Below, piece after piece: positions 27,775 to 35,759 of a DNA stretch of 64,000 nucleotides (positions are counted from its first letter, which is position 1; each line of letters starts with the position of its first letter). The position numbers and the translations under genes are program-made. The stretch comes from Chromobacterium haemolyticum DSM 19808 (GTDB lineage Bacteria; Pseudomonadota; Gammaproteobacteria; Burkholderiales; Chromobacteriaceae), in contig NZ_KL543995.1 in assembly GCF_000711885.1 (NCBI RefSeq), positions 120,010-184,009 of the forward strand. The letters are read 5' to 3'. The notes beneath the pieces are model-generated. The model was not told the DNA's origin, did not search any database, and was given only the letters and a program-made list of their open reading frames with translations.

Positions 27775-28356
27775 GTGACGACCAAAATGAAAACTCTGTT
27801 TGCCGCCGTGATGACGTTGGGTGTGCTGGGCAGCGCGCAAGCCGCCCCGGTCACTTACGAAGTGGACAGCTCGCACACTCATGCCGGCTACTCGCTGAGC
27901 CACCTGGGCTTCTCTACGCTGAGCGGCCGCTTCAACGACACCAAGGGCACCGTGGTGCTGGACCAGGCCAAGAAAACCGGCTCGGTGGACATCGTGATCA
28001 AGACCGCCAGCCACGACAGCGGCTGGGCTGCGCGCGACAAGCACATCGCCAGCCCGGATTTCCTGGACGTTGAAAAGTACCCGACCATCACGTTCAAATC
28101 CGACAAGTTCACCTTCAACGGCGACAAGCTGGCGGCGGTGGACGGCCAACTGAGCCTGCACGGCGTGACCAAGCCGGTGACGCTGACCGTGACCAACTTC
28201 AAGTGCGTGGATTCCCATCCGATGGCCAAGAAGCCGTGGTGCGGCGCTGACGCTACCGCCACCATCAAGCGCAGCGAGTTCGGCGTTGGTGCTTACGTGC
28301 CGGCGGTGGGCGACGATCTGCAATTGACCATTGCCATCGAAGCCGGCAAGAAGTAA
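27775..28356 (+). CDS. YceI family periplasmic protein (second copy)
   Basis: A 193-residue YceI protein with signal peptide (TLFAAVMTLGVLGSAQA) and mature start APVTYEVDSSHTHAGYSLSH. It keeps the classical YceI blocks KYPTITFKSDKF and LSLHGVTKPVTLTV, and has the CVDSHPMAKKPWCGA pair of cysteines. The GTG at 27775 has GGAG 9 bp upstream; the internal ATG at 27787 lacks a ribosome-binding site. It is only distantly similar to the neighbouring copy, so this is not a recent duplication. Confidence 0.9.
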   Translation: MTTKMKTLFAAVMTLGVLGSAQAAPVTYEVDSSHTHAGYSLSHLGFSTLSGRFNDTKGTVVLDQAKKTGSVDIVIKTASHDSGWAARDKHIASPDFLDVEKYPTITFKSDKFTFNGDKLAAVDGQLSLHGVTKPVTLTVTNFKCVDSHPMAKKPWCGADATATIKRSEFGVGAYVPAVGDDLQLTIAIEAGKK

Positions 28357-28394
28357 GCGGATTCGATAAAGCGCCGGAACCCGTGTCCGGCGTC

Positions 28395-28428
28395 AAAAAA
28401 ACCCGAGTCGAAGGACTCGGGTTTTTTC
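28395..28428. terminator. Bidirectional terminator between yceI and the convergent membrane-protein gene
   Basis: A perfect 9-bp stem (ACCCGAGTC at 28401-28409, complement 28414-28422) closes a GAAG tetraloop. It is flanked by six A on the left and six T on the right, so it can work on both strands for the convergent genes. Confidence 0.92.
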
Positions 28429-28444
28429 ATGCCGGCGACACCGT

Positions 28445-29014
28445 TCAGGTCAGGCTTAGCACGATGGGGGCCAGCCAGTCGGACAGCCACATCACCAACA
28501 AGGGGCTGATCACGGTCATGCCGCCGAACACCGTCCAGGGCAGGCGCGCTTCCGGCTGACGGCGCATCACGAACAACAGCGCGCGGTAACCGGCGTAGCT
28601 GACGACCATGATCAGAGGCGGGGCCATCAGGTAGGACAGCAGCGGCCGCCAATCCAGCAGCCGCGAAAACGCGACGATGCCAAGATGCAGGCTGAGCTGG
28701 CTGGCCATCAGCGCCGCCAGCTGCGGCTGGCGTTCGGGGAAGGCCAGGCCAAGCCGGCTGACTTTCAGGCTGCTGGCGGACCATAGCACGGCCGTGATGC
28801 CCAGCCAGGCGTAGGCGTAGCAGAAGGGCAGCAGCACCGGCGACAAGGCGGTGAGGAAAGGGTCCGCGCGGAAGATCAGCGCCAGGATGAAGAAAGACGA
28901 CGCGAAGCACAGCTGGGCGATGCCGTCGCGGCTGGCGATCAGCCGCCACAGAATGTGCAGATAGAACAGCGCGACCAGGGAGAGCAGAAACCAACCAGTG
29001 GGCGTTGCCGTCAT
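28445..29014 (-). CDS. Integral membrane protein of unknown function
   Basis: A 189-residue protein with about six hydrophobic segments (starting GWFLLSLVALFYLHILW, ending VISPLLVMWLSDWLAPIVLSL). It has no recognisable catalytic motif. The ATG at 29014 overlaps the DUF484 stop codon by four bases, so it is coupled to that gene. A longer frame upstream lies inside DUF484. In many beta- and gammaproteobacteria xerC follows DUF484; here this protein takes that place. Confidence 0.72.
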   Translation of the reverse strand: MTATPTGWFLLSLVALFYLHILWRLIASRDGIAQLCFASSFFILALIFRADPFLTALSPVLLPFCYAYAWLGITAVLWSASSLKVSRLGLAFPERQPQLAALMASQLSLHLGIVAFSRLLDWRPLLSYLMAPPLIMVVSYAGYRALLFVMRRQPEARLPWTVFGGMTVISPLLVMWLSDWLAPIVLSLT

Positions 29015-29664
29015 TGAACCTCCAACACGCGAGTCAGCGCGGCTGACACTTGCTCGCCTATCTGGGCCAGGTAGTGGGTGTGCATGTCGAAGGTGAAGCG
29101 TTGCGGATCGTCCGACGCCAGGGCCAGCAGGCCGAAGGCCTGGCCCTGGCCGTCGCGCAGCGCCAGTTGAGCGAAGGACTGCAGCACGGGCGCGGCGGGG
29201 AACCAGGCCAGCACGTCGTCGTTGACGTAGGGGCCGCAATAGGGCGCGGAGAGATTGCGCGCCAACGCGGCCACCTCGCTGCGGGCGTCGTAGGCCGGGC
29301 CGGCGGATTCCGCCGCCGGATGCCATAGCCGCAACGCCACGCGCTTCAGCTTGAAATGCTCGGCGAAGCAGGCGGGCAGGGCGTTCAGCACGTCTTGCAG
29401 GCTCCGGCAGGCCTGAAGCGTCAGCCCCAGTTGATGAGCGCTGGCGATGATGCGGTCGTTGGCTTCGCTGTGGCGGATCAATTGCTGCAAGCGGGACTCC
29501 AACTGCCGGTTGCGGTCCTTCAGGTCCAGCATTTGGCGTTCCGCCAGCGAGACCACCACGCGGTCTTGCGGCGCGCCGCCCGGCTTCAGGCCAAGCCTTT
29601 CGGCGTGATGGGCGAGAAAGTCCGGGTGTTGGTCCAAAAACGCCAGCACATCATCTGTCTGCAT
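29011..29664 (-). CDS. DUF484 family protein
   Basis: A 217-residue protein of the family that usually sits between dapF and xerC. It has the N-terminal segment DDVLAFLDQHPDFLAHHAERLGL, a short coiled coil (LKDRNRQLESRLQQLIRH, about residues 50-70) and a GAF-like C-terminal half. The function is not established. It lies 66 bp downstream of dapF on the same strand. Confidence 0.88.
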   Translation of the reverse strand: MQTDDVLAFLDQHPDFLAHHAERLGLKPGGAPQDRVVVSLAERQMLDLKDRNRQLESRLQQLIRHSEANDRIIASAHQLGLTLQACRSLQDVLNALPACFAEHFKLKRVALRLWHPAAESAGPAYDARSEVAALARNLSAPYCGPYVNDDVLAWFPAAPVLQSFAQLALRDGQGQAFGLLALASDDPQRFTFDMHTHYLAQIGEQVSAALTRVLEVQ

Positions 29665-29730
29665 AATTCATAACCCCTTACGGCTGTGTTGTTGTTGCGA
29701 GCCCGCTGCCGCTCTGAGCCGAGCGGGCCG

Positions 29731-30561
29731 TTAAATCTCGATTTCGCCCTGGAACACTGTGACGGCGGGGCCGGTCATGGTTACCGCGGCGTCGTCGGCC
29801 GGCCATTCCACCGTCAGTTCGCCGCCGCGGGTGTGCACCCGCACGCGCCGGTCCAGCAGGCCGCGGCGGATGCCGGCCACCACCGCCGCGCAGGCGCCGG
29901 TGCCGCAGGCCAGCGTTTCGCCGGCGCCGCGTTCGAACACGCGCAGGCGGATTTCATCGCGCGCCACCACCTGCATGAAGCCGGCGTTGACCCGTTCCGG
30001 AAAGCGGGGATGGTTTTCGATGGCCGCGCCGAGGCGCGTCACGGGAGCCAAGGCTACATCTGCGACTACTTGCACCGCGTGGGGGTTCCCCATCGACACC
30101 ACGCTGACCGACAAGGTCGCATCCTCGACTTGCAAATCGTGGCACACCGCCTCGCGCTCGGCCTGGAACGGAATCTCGTCCGGAGCGAATCGCGGCCGGC
30201 CCATGTCCACCCGCGCTTGTCCTTCTCCCAGGTATTCCGGCGCGATCACGCCCTTGGCGGTTTCCACCTGGATTCGCGATTTGGCGGTCAGGCCGCGGTC
30301 GGACACGAACTTGGCGAAGCAGCGCGCGCCGTTGCCGCATTGTTCCACCTCGCCGCCGTCGTTATTGAAGATGCGGTAGCGAAAATCGTTGTCCGGAGAG
30401 TGTGGAGGCTCCACCAGCAACAACTGATCGAAGCCGATGCCGAAGTGGCGATCGCCCAACTGACGGATACGTTCCGCGTTCAAGGGGACGGTTTGACTCA
30501 CGCCGTCGACAACCATGAAGTCGTTGCCGAGGCCGTGCATTTTGGTGAAGTGCAATTTCAT
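29731..30561 (-). CDS. dapF: Diaminopimelate epimerase
   Basis: Interconverts LL- and meso-diaminopimelate for lysine and peptidoglycan synthesis. It has 276 residues and begins [19 protein letters not shown], the family start. The two catalytic cysteines are in [10 protein letters not shown] and [12 protein letters not shown] longer frame to 30660 adds an unconserved arginine-rich stretch and is rejected, although the ribosome-binding site at 30561 is weak. Confidence 0.95.
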   Translation of the reverse strand: MKLHFTKMHGLGNDFMVVDGVSQTVPLNAERIRQLGDRHFGIGFDQLLLVEPPHSPDNDFRYRIFNNDGGEVEQCGNGARCFAKFVSDRGLTAKSRIQVETAKGVIAPEYLGEGQARVDMGRPRFAPDEIPFQAEREAVCHDLQVEDATLSVSVVSMGNPHAVQVVADVALAPVTRLGAAIENHPRFPERVNAGFMQVVARDEIRLRVFERGAGETLACGTGACAAVVAGIRRGLLDRRVRVHTRGGELTVEWPADDAAVTMTGPAVTVFQGEIEI

Positions 30562-30706
30562 TGGCGCGCCAGATTCTGCGTGAACAATCGGCCCGTTGCC
30601 GGGCCGGCGGTCGGGCGGGGAGCCGTGCGCGCCAAAGCGCGGACGGGGCTCCGCCGCCAATAAGGCAGGTTAGCACAGTGGCGTAGATAGAGGTACAGGC
30701 GCGCGC

Positions 30707-31141
30707 TCAGGCGCTGGCCAGCGGCTTGCCGGGCGCGGCTTCGGTACCGGCGTAGGCCTGCAGGGCCGCGCTGGACGCGGCGGTTTGCGGCATGGCCTCG
30801 TCGCCTGTCTGGACGGCGGCGGCTTGCGCGTCGGCGGCGGCGGTCTGGCTGATATCGTCGATCAGCGAGCCGGACGAGGACGCTAGCGCATCTTGTCCGG
30901 TGGCCAGCTTGAGGGTGTCTTCGGCGGCGTCGCCGGGCTGGCTGAGCTTGAGCTGCATTTGCATCAGCAGCAGCCGTACCAGCGTGGCCATGTCCAGGCG
31001 GGGGCGGCCAGCCTGCGCCGGCTGTTGAGCCGGCTCAGGAGTGGCCGGCGCGGTCGCGGAGGGGGTGAAGGCGGCATCTGCCGGCGCTGTCGTCGCTTGA
31101 GCGGGGATGGGCGGCTGGAAGGAAGTGGAGTGAACTTTCAT
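30707..31141 (-). CDS. Alanine/glutamine-rich protein of unknown function
   Basis: A 144-residue low-complexity protein. A Pro/Ala-rich N-terminus (residues 8-45) leads to a short amphipathic helix (LDMATLVRLLLMQMQLKL, about 49-66), then a Ser/Ala-rich tail. There is no signal peptide. It lies 65 bp downstream of another low-complexity gene, with a hairpin between them. I do not recognise it. Codon use fits a real GC-rich gene, but homology evidence is lacking. Confidence 0.55.
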   Translation of the reverse strand: MKVHSTSFQPPIPAQATTAPADAAFTPSATAPATPEPAQQPAQAGRPRLDMATLVRLLLMQMQLKLSQPGDAAEDTLKLATGQDALASSSGSLIDDISQTAAADAQAAAVQTGDEAMPQTAASSAALQAYAGTEAAPGKPLASA

Positions 31142-31159
31142 ATCAGTGTGCGCAAGAGT

Positions 31160-31192
31160 CAATGAAACAGGCCCGGCGCAGGGCCGGGCCTG
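31160..31192 (-). terminator. Terminator-like hairpin downstream of the His-rich protein gene
   Basis: A 9-bp stem (CAGGCCCGG at 31168-31176, complement 31184-31192) with a 7-nt loop, followed on the minus strand by GTTTCATT. It ends about 15 bp after the stop codon of the upstream gene. The T tract is short, so termination may be partial. Confidence 0.55.
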
Positions 31193-31206
31193 GGAAGATG
31201 GCGGGC

Positions 31207-31848
31207 TCAGCAAGCGCTGCTATTAGCCTGGTAGGCATTCAGCGCAGCCTGAACCTGGCCGCCGCCATGATGATGATGGTGGCGATGATGAGCGGGCTGG
31301 CTCTGTTGCGAGTTAGCCTGCAAGTCCTGCTGCAATTGCTGATAATCCTGCCGCGCCTGATTGAGGTTGCTGCTGCTCAGGTCCTGACCCAGATTGCTGA
31401 ACAGCGCGCTGGGCGAAGTGGCCGCCGAGGCGCCGGTCAGCGCGCTCAGCGCGTCGTCGGTATCGCCGTCGCTGGCGCCGCCGAGGCTGCTCATCTGCAA
31501 CTGGCTCAGCATCTGATTGAACAGCAGGGTCATGTCGTTGCCGGCGCTGGCGGAGCTAGTGCTTGAACTGCTGCCGGCGCTGGCGACGCTGCCGTCGGTC
31601 TGCATGGAATTGATCAGGCTGGCGAAATCCTGGGTGCTGCCGCTCTTCGCGCCGGTGCCGCTGACTGCGCTCGCGTTGGGCAAGTTGGACTGCAGGCTGG
31701 CGAGCGCCTGCTGCGCGCCGCTGAGATTGCCTTGCCGCACATCGTTGATCATGGCCAGGAAATCTTGGTGGCGCTGCTGGTGAACGGCCCGCCGTTGTTG
31801 CCAGGCGTTGCCGCTGGCGTCGATGCCGCTTGTGTTGCTGACTGACAT
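31207..31848 (-). CDS. Ser/Gln-rich protein with a histidine cluster, unknown function
   Basis: A 213-residue protein with no signal peptide. A helical motif occurs twice: NLSGAQQALASLQSNL at 41-56 and NLNQARQDYQQLQQDL at 161-176. Between them is a Ser/Ala-rich linker. Near the C-terminus, residues 187-194 are HHRHHHHH followed by GGG, a likely metal-binding patch, and the last residue is a cysteine. GGGAG 7 bp before the ATG supports the start. I do not recognise the family. Confidence 0.62.
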   Translation of the reverse strand: MSVSNTSGIDASGNAWQQRRAVHQQRHQDFLAMINDVRQGNLSGAQQALASLQSNLPNASAVSGTGAKSGSTQDFASLINSMQTDGSVASAGSSSSTSSASAGNDMTLLFNQMLSQLQMSSLGGASDGDTDDALSALTGASAATSPSALFSNLGQDLSSSNLNQARQDYQQLQQDLQANSQQSQPAHHRHHHHHGGGQVQAALNAYQANSSAC

Positions 31849-32160
31849 GGATAATCTCCCGCAAAGTCTATGGTGGAGTGTCGGTCGTGAGCTTCACGGA
31901 GCAGCTCGACTCCCATTCGCCGCCCCGGTTTCGACGTTTGCCGGCACGGGCGGCAATCCATGCCGCTGTGGCGGACAGGATTGCCGCAAGGCGGCGGGTT
32001 TAGCCTGTTATCGCGTCAAAACAAGGGTTTGGCTAGCGGGTAGATGCAAGCGGCGTGCCAGCGGGCAGGCGAGATTCTGTTAATTTCCATTAGGTGTCCT
32101 GCTGGGCATGGATGGTCTTGATATAAACAAATCAGCCCTCTAAATTGCCGGGATGCCGCC
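31849..32160. other. Intergenic region with a large stem-loop
   Basis: About 312 bp between divergent genes, no credible ORF. It contains an inverted repeat: CGGCAATCC at 31951-31959 pairs with 31978-31986, and an inner CCGC/GCGG stem (31963-31974) closes a TGTG loop. No T tract follows. It could be part of a leader, a small RNA or a repeat. An AT-rich stretch at about 32075-32150 probably holds the formyltransferase promoter. Confidence 0.4.
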
Positions 32161-33021
32161 ATGCGTTTTGCCATTACCTTGTCCGACCGCTTCAAGCCGG
32201 TACTGGACGTCTTCCTGCATGCCGGCTGGCAGCCGTTGAAGCTGTTCTGTACCCCGGTGGACCATCGCATGCATCACCACAAAGAGTCATTGGAGGCGGC
32301 GGAGCGCTTGGGCGTGCCGGTGCAATTGTCGCGGATGCGCGAACGCGATTTGCTGGAGCTGGCCGAGCAGGACTGCGAAGCCTTGCTGGTGGCCAGTTAC
32401 AACTGGCGGGTGCCGGACTGGGAGCCTTATCTGAATTACGCGGTCAACTTCCATCCGTCGCCGCTGCCCATCGGCCGCGGGCCTTACCCCATGGTGAGGG
32501 CGATTCTGGACGGTCATCGGCAATGGGGCTGCAGCTGCCACCAATTGACTCGGGAAATGGACGCCGGCGATGTGCTGGCGCAGGAACAGTTCGCGCTGAG
32601 GCCGGACGAAACCCATGAATCGCTGGACGCGAAACTGCAACTGGCGCTGTACCGGCTGGCCGGGCGGGTGGCCGGCGACTTCGCTTCTTTGTGGGAGCAG
32701 GCGCAGCCGCAAGGAGAGGGCAGCAGCTACTGGCCGCTGTGGAGGGACGAAGAGAGGATGCTGGATTTCAATCTGTCGGTGGAAGACATCATGCGCCGCG
32801 TCCGGGCCTTTGGCGATTTCGAATGCATGGCCACGGTCAACGGCGTCATCGTGCACGTGCACCGCGCCCAAGGATGGCGCGAGAGCCACGCCTACCCGCC
32901 GGGGTCCTTGATTTTGTCCAATGCGCTGAGCCTCTTGGTGGCCGCCGCCGACGGCATGGTGCTGATCAGCGAATGGAGCTTGAACCCGCCCGGCGGCGTT
33001 AGCGGCCGCTTGCGTGGGTGA
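32161..33021 (+). CDS. Formyltransferase-family protein (methionyl-tRNA formyltransferase-like)
   Basis: A 286-residue protein with the N10-formyl-tetrahydrofolate transferase fold. The catalytic triad is present as Asn96 and His98 in NFHPSPLPIGRGPYP and Asp134 in REMDAGDVL. The C-terminal part resembles the Fmt/ArnA C-terminal barrel (residues about 200-280). It is shorter than a true Fmt (about 310) and is not beside def, so it probably formylates an amino sugar or another small substrate. No sugar-pathway genes are adjacent. It faces the beta-lactamase gene. Confidence 0.8.
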   Translation: MRFAITLSDRFKPVLDVFLHAGWQPLKLFCTPVDHRMHHHKESLEAAERLGVPVQLSRMRERDLLELAEQDCEALLVASYNWRVPDWEPYLNYAVNFHPSPLPIGRGPYPMVRAILDGHRQWGCSCHQLTREMDAGDVLAQEQFALRPDETHESLDAKLQLALYRLAGRVAGDFASLWEQAQPQGEGSSYWPLWRDEERMLDFNLSVEDIMRRVRAFGDFECMATVNGVIVHVHRAQGWRESHAYPPGSLILSNALSLLVAAADGMVLISEWSLNPPGGVSGRLRG

Positions 33022-33044
33022 GGCGCGGCCCTTCGGCCGCGCCT
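33021..33044. terminator. Hairpin between the convergent formyltransferase and beta-lactamase genes
   Basis: A perfect 10-bp stem (AGGCGCGGCC at 33021-33030, complement 33035-33044) with a CTTC tetraloop, in the 32-bp space between two convergent stop codons. T tracts are weak (GTTC then TTATTTC further on), but placement and stability suggest a shared terminator. Confidence 0.65.
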
Positions 33045-33053
33045 GTTCACATC

Positions 33054-33926
33054 TTATTTCTTCACGTTAAAGGCTTCCAGCGCCGCCCGCGCCGCGGCGG
33101 CGATCACTTCGTCGCTGTGCTTGGCTTCTTTCTTGGCGTGCTTGGTGTAGACCGCCAGCACGATGGGCGCGCGCTTGGGCGGCCAGATCACCGCGAAGTC
33201 GTTGGCGGTGCCGTAGACGCCGCAAGTGCCGGTTTTGTCCCCCACTTCCCAGCCGGCCGGCACCGCGGCGCGGATTCTGGCGTTGCCGGTGGTGTTGCCC
33301 TTCAGCCAGTCCGCCAGCTGTTGGCGTTGCGGTTCCGGCAGCGCCTTGCCCAGCGCCAGTTTTTGCGCGCTTTCCGCCACCGCTTTGGGCGTGGAGGTGT
33401 CGCGCGGGTCGCGGGGGATGGCGGAGTTCAGTTCCGGTTCTAGGCGATCCAGGCGGAAGCTGGCGTCGCCGATGGAGCGCATGAAGGTGGTCAGCGCGGC
33501 GGGGCCGTTGATTTCCTTGAGCAGCAGATTGGCCGCGCCGTTGTCGCTGTATTGCACGGAGGCGGCGTTGAGCTCGGCCACGGTCATGCCGCTTGCCTGG
33601 TGTTTGGTGGTAATCGGGGACCAATTAGGCAGAGCCGCCTTGCTGTAGCGGATGCGTTTGTCCAGCAGGCCGGGCTTGTCTTGGCTTTGCGCCAGCACTC
33701 CCGCCGCCAGAAAGCCTTTGAAAGAGCTGCACAGGGGAAAGCGTTCGTTGGGACGGTTGGCCACGGTGGCGCCGGAGCCGGTGTCGATGGCGTAGACGCC
33801 GATGCTGCCGCCAAAGTCGCGTTCCAGTTTGGCCAGCTTGTCGGCGGCGACGGAGAGCGGATCCGCCGCAACGGCCTGGGTTAGCGGCGCGGTTAGAGAC
33901 GCTAATAAAATCAGATGCTTGAACAT
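33054..33926 (-). CDS. KPC-like class A beta-lactamase (predicted carbapenemase)
   Basis: A 290-residue secreted serine beta-lactamase; the signal peptide is cleaved after about Ala20. Active-site elements are Ser67-x-x-Lys70 (SSFK), SDN at 127-129, the omega-loop R161-L-E163-P-E-L-N167, and KTGT at 231-234. Cys66 and Cys235 (Ambler 69 and 238) form the disulfide that marks KPC, SME and NMC-A carbapenemases. Long stretches ([48 protein letters not shown]) are as I recall KPC. Chromosomal KPC-like enzymes are known from Chromobacterium. AAAGGAG 7 bp before the ATG. No AmpR-type regulator is adjacent. Confidence 0.95.
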   Translation of the reverse strand: MFKHLILLASLTAPLTQAVAADPLSVAADKLAKLERDFGGSIGVYAIDTGSGATVANRPNERFPLCSSFKGFLAAGVLAQSQDKPGLLDKRIRYSKAALPNWSPITTKHQASGMTVAELNAASVQYSDNGAANLLLKEINGPAALTTFMRSIGDASFRLDRLEPELNSAIPRDPRDTSTPKAVAESAQKLALGKALPEPQRQQLADWLKGNTTGNARIRAAVPAGWEVGDKTGTCGVYGTANDFAVIWPPKRAPIVLAVYTKHAKKEAKHSDEVIAAAARAALEAFNVKK

Positions 33927-34358
33927 GGTTTTGCTCCTTTTGCCTGGTTGGAAAGTGTGGCGCTATCCTGATGGCGAAGGGGTAGTCTGTAAATCGCGAA
34001 AACTGTAACTTGTGTAACTTTATGAGGCGGACCGGGGATTGAGGCGGGGGCGTTAGAACCTGTTTTCAACGTTGTATCGGCGACGCGTAGCGGATTGTAA
34101 GCAGGTTTTGGAGGCGGAGAGTTCATGCCGGCTTGAGCCGCTTGCGCGTTGGGCGATGGAGGACTAGCCCGGCGTGCTGGACAATGTTCGCGAGAAGGCG
34201 GCCACGGCCTTGAACCATGCCGTGTGAGAGGGAGGGCGCGGGCTGATCTTGCAATCTCGCGACCCACGGTGAAACGGCGCGCTGCTGGAGCAGGCGAAGC
34301 CCAGAAACCGCTGTGGGGTATCGCCTACGGCTCCTCCCGCCCTGCGTGCGGCCGCGAG
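33927..34358. other. Intergenic region between the beta-lactamase gene and the efflux operon end
   Basis: About 430 bp. The beta-lactamase promoter should lie near 33950-34030. A copy of the dispersed palindrome lies at 34053-34112 (listed separately). The rest, 34113-34358, is GC-rich; open frames through it look like extensions of frames overlapping the outer-membrane-factor gene, and I see no gene in it. Confidence 0.5.
34053..34112. repeat. Dispersed palindromic repeat, copy A
   Basis: TTAGAACCTGTTTTCAAC on the left is mirrored by a right arm ending GCAGGTTTTGGA. The arms match at about 13 of 18 positions around a 20-nt centre. The TTAGAACCTGTT arm is shared with copies at 44656 and 52121. 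It is the most diverged of the three copies. Confidence 0.5.
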
Positions 34359-35759
34359 CTACGGAACGGGCGTCGTCTCCTGCCAACCGCCGCCCAGCGC
34401 GGAGATCAGCGCCACGCTGCTGGCGTATTGCCGGTTTTTCACGTTCCACAGCGTGGTTTCCGCGTTGATGCGGCCGCTTTGCGCGCTCAGCACATTGAGG
34501 TAGCTGACAGTGCCGGCGCGGTATTGATTCAGCGCGATGGTTTCGGCGCGCCGGGCGGCGTCGAGCGCGGCTTGTTGGGAGGCTGCTTCCTCGCCCAGCA
34601 GTCTTTGCGCGGCCAGATTGTCTTCCACGCTCTGGAAGGCGGACAGCACGGTCAGGCGGTAGCCGGCCACGCTGGCGTCGTAGGCGGCGATGGCTTGTTC
34701 TTTCTGGGCGCTGCGCAGGCCGGCGTCGAACAGGCTGAGCGCCAGCGCCGGGCCCAGCGACCAGACGCGGTTGGGCAGGCTGACCCAGTCGGCGAAGCTG
34801 GCGCCGCGGTAGCCGCCGCTGGCGGACAGGGTGAGGGTGGGGAAGAAGGCGGCCTGGGCCACGCCGATTTGGGCGTTGGCCTGCGCCACCGCGCGTTCCG
34901 CGGCGGCGATGTCCGGGCGGCGCTCCAGCAGTTGCGAGGGCAGGCCGGCGGGGATGCTGGGCAAGCGCGGTTCGGTGCCGGCCGCCGGCAGGCTGAAGCT
35001 GGCCGGCGTCTGGCCCAGCGCGGCGGCGATGGCGTGCTCCAGCTGGGCGCGGGTCAGTTGCTTGTCCGCCCGCTGCGCCTGAGCGCTTTGCCATTGGCTT
35101 TCGGCTTGGGCCACGTTGGCGTCGGAAACGATGCCGGCCTGGTATTGATTGCGGGTCAGCTTCAGCGTTTCCGCCAGCGCTTGTTCATTGGCCTGTAGTT
35201 GCCGCAGTTGCAGGTCGGCGACGCTGATCTGCAGATAGGCGGTGGCCAGCTGCGCCTGGGTGCTGAGGCGTATCGCCGCCAGTTGCGCGGCGCTGGCTTG
35301 GGCTTTGGCGGAACCGGCTTCCACCGAACGGCGCAGGCCGCCCCACAGGTCCAGTTCCCAGCTGGCGTTGGCGCTCAGATTGTAGCTGGTGGAAGCGGTT
35401 TGGCCGGGGGCGTTGACGCCGCGGCTTTGGCCTGCGTTGAGCCCCAGGCTGGGGAACAGCCCGGCTTCGGCCTGTTTCAGTAGCGCCTGGGTCTGACGGT
35501 ATTGCGCTTCGGCCTGGGCGATGCTGGGGTTTTGCCGGTTCAGGGTGTCCATCAGCTGGTCTAACCGCGGGTCTTGATAGATGCGCCACCAGTCGCCGCG
35601 GGGCAGGGCATCCTGCGGTTGGGCGCTTTTCCAGCGGCCATCCTCTTTATAGGCCGCCGGCACGTCCAGCTTGGGTGTGACATAGTCCGGGCCCAGCGCG
35701 CAGCCGGCCAACAGCAGCGCGCAGGCCAGCGTAAGGCTTAGTGTTTTCATGGGTTTCAT
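34359..35759 (-). CDS. Outer-membrane efflux lipoprotein, NodT/OprM family
   Basis: A 466-residue TolC-like outer-membrane channel subunit. The lipobox LLAGC gives a lipidated Cys, followed by [17 protein letters not shown], the NodT-family start. Two repeated OEP domains are visible ([38 protein letters not shown]). The start at 35759 makes an ATGA overlap with the RND gene upstream. It completes the MdtABC-like pump and is the last gene of the putative 13-kb isonitrile/efflux operon. Confidence 0.93.
   Translation of the reverse strand: MKPMKTLSLTLACALLLAGCALGPDYVTPKLDVPAAYKEDGRWKSAQPQDALPRGDWWRIYQDPRLDQLMDTLNRQNPSIAQAEAQYRQTQALLKQAEAGLFPSLGLNAGQSRGVNAPGQTASTSYNLSANASWELDLWGGLRRSVEAGSAKAQASAAQLAAIRLSTQAQLATAYLQISVADLQLRQLQANEQALAETLKLTRNQYQAGIVSDANVAQAESQWQSAQAQRADKQLTRAQLEHAIAAALGQTPASFSLPAAGTEPRLPSIPAGLPSQLLERRPDIAAAERAVAQANAQIGVAQAAFFPTLTLSASGGYRGASFADWVSLPNRVWSLGPALALSLFDAGLRSAQKEQAIAAYDASVAGYRLTVLSAFQSVEDNLAAQRLLGEEAASQQAALDAARRAETIALNQYRAGTVSYLNVLSAQSGRINAETTLWNVKNRQYASSVALISALGGGWQETTPVP

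Noticed and set aside
34053-34112. Inverted repeat as the terminator of the RND operon
   Set aside because: It lies almost 250 bp beyond the last gene, has no T tract on the minus strand, and matches the dispersed palindrome family better.
34123-35094. Minus-strand frame running from the outer-membrane factor gene into the downstream gap
   Set aside because: Arginine-rich, out of frame with the clear NodT-family protein, no ribosome-binding site and no recognisable domain.
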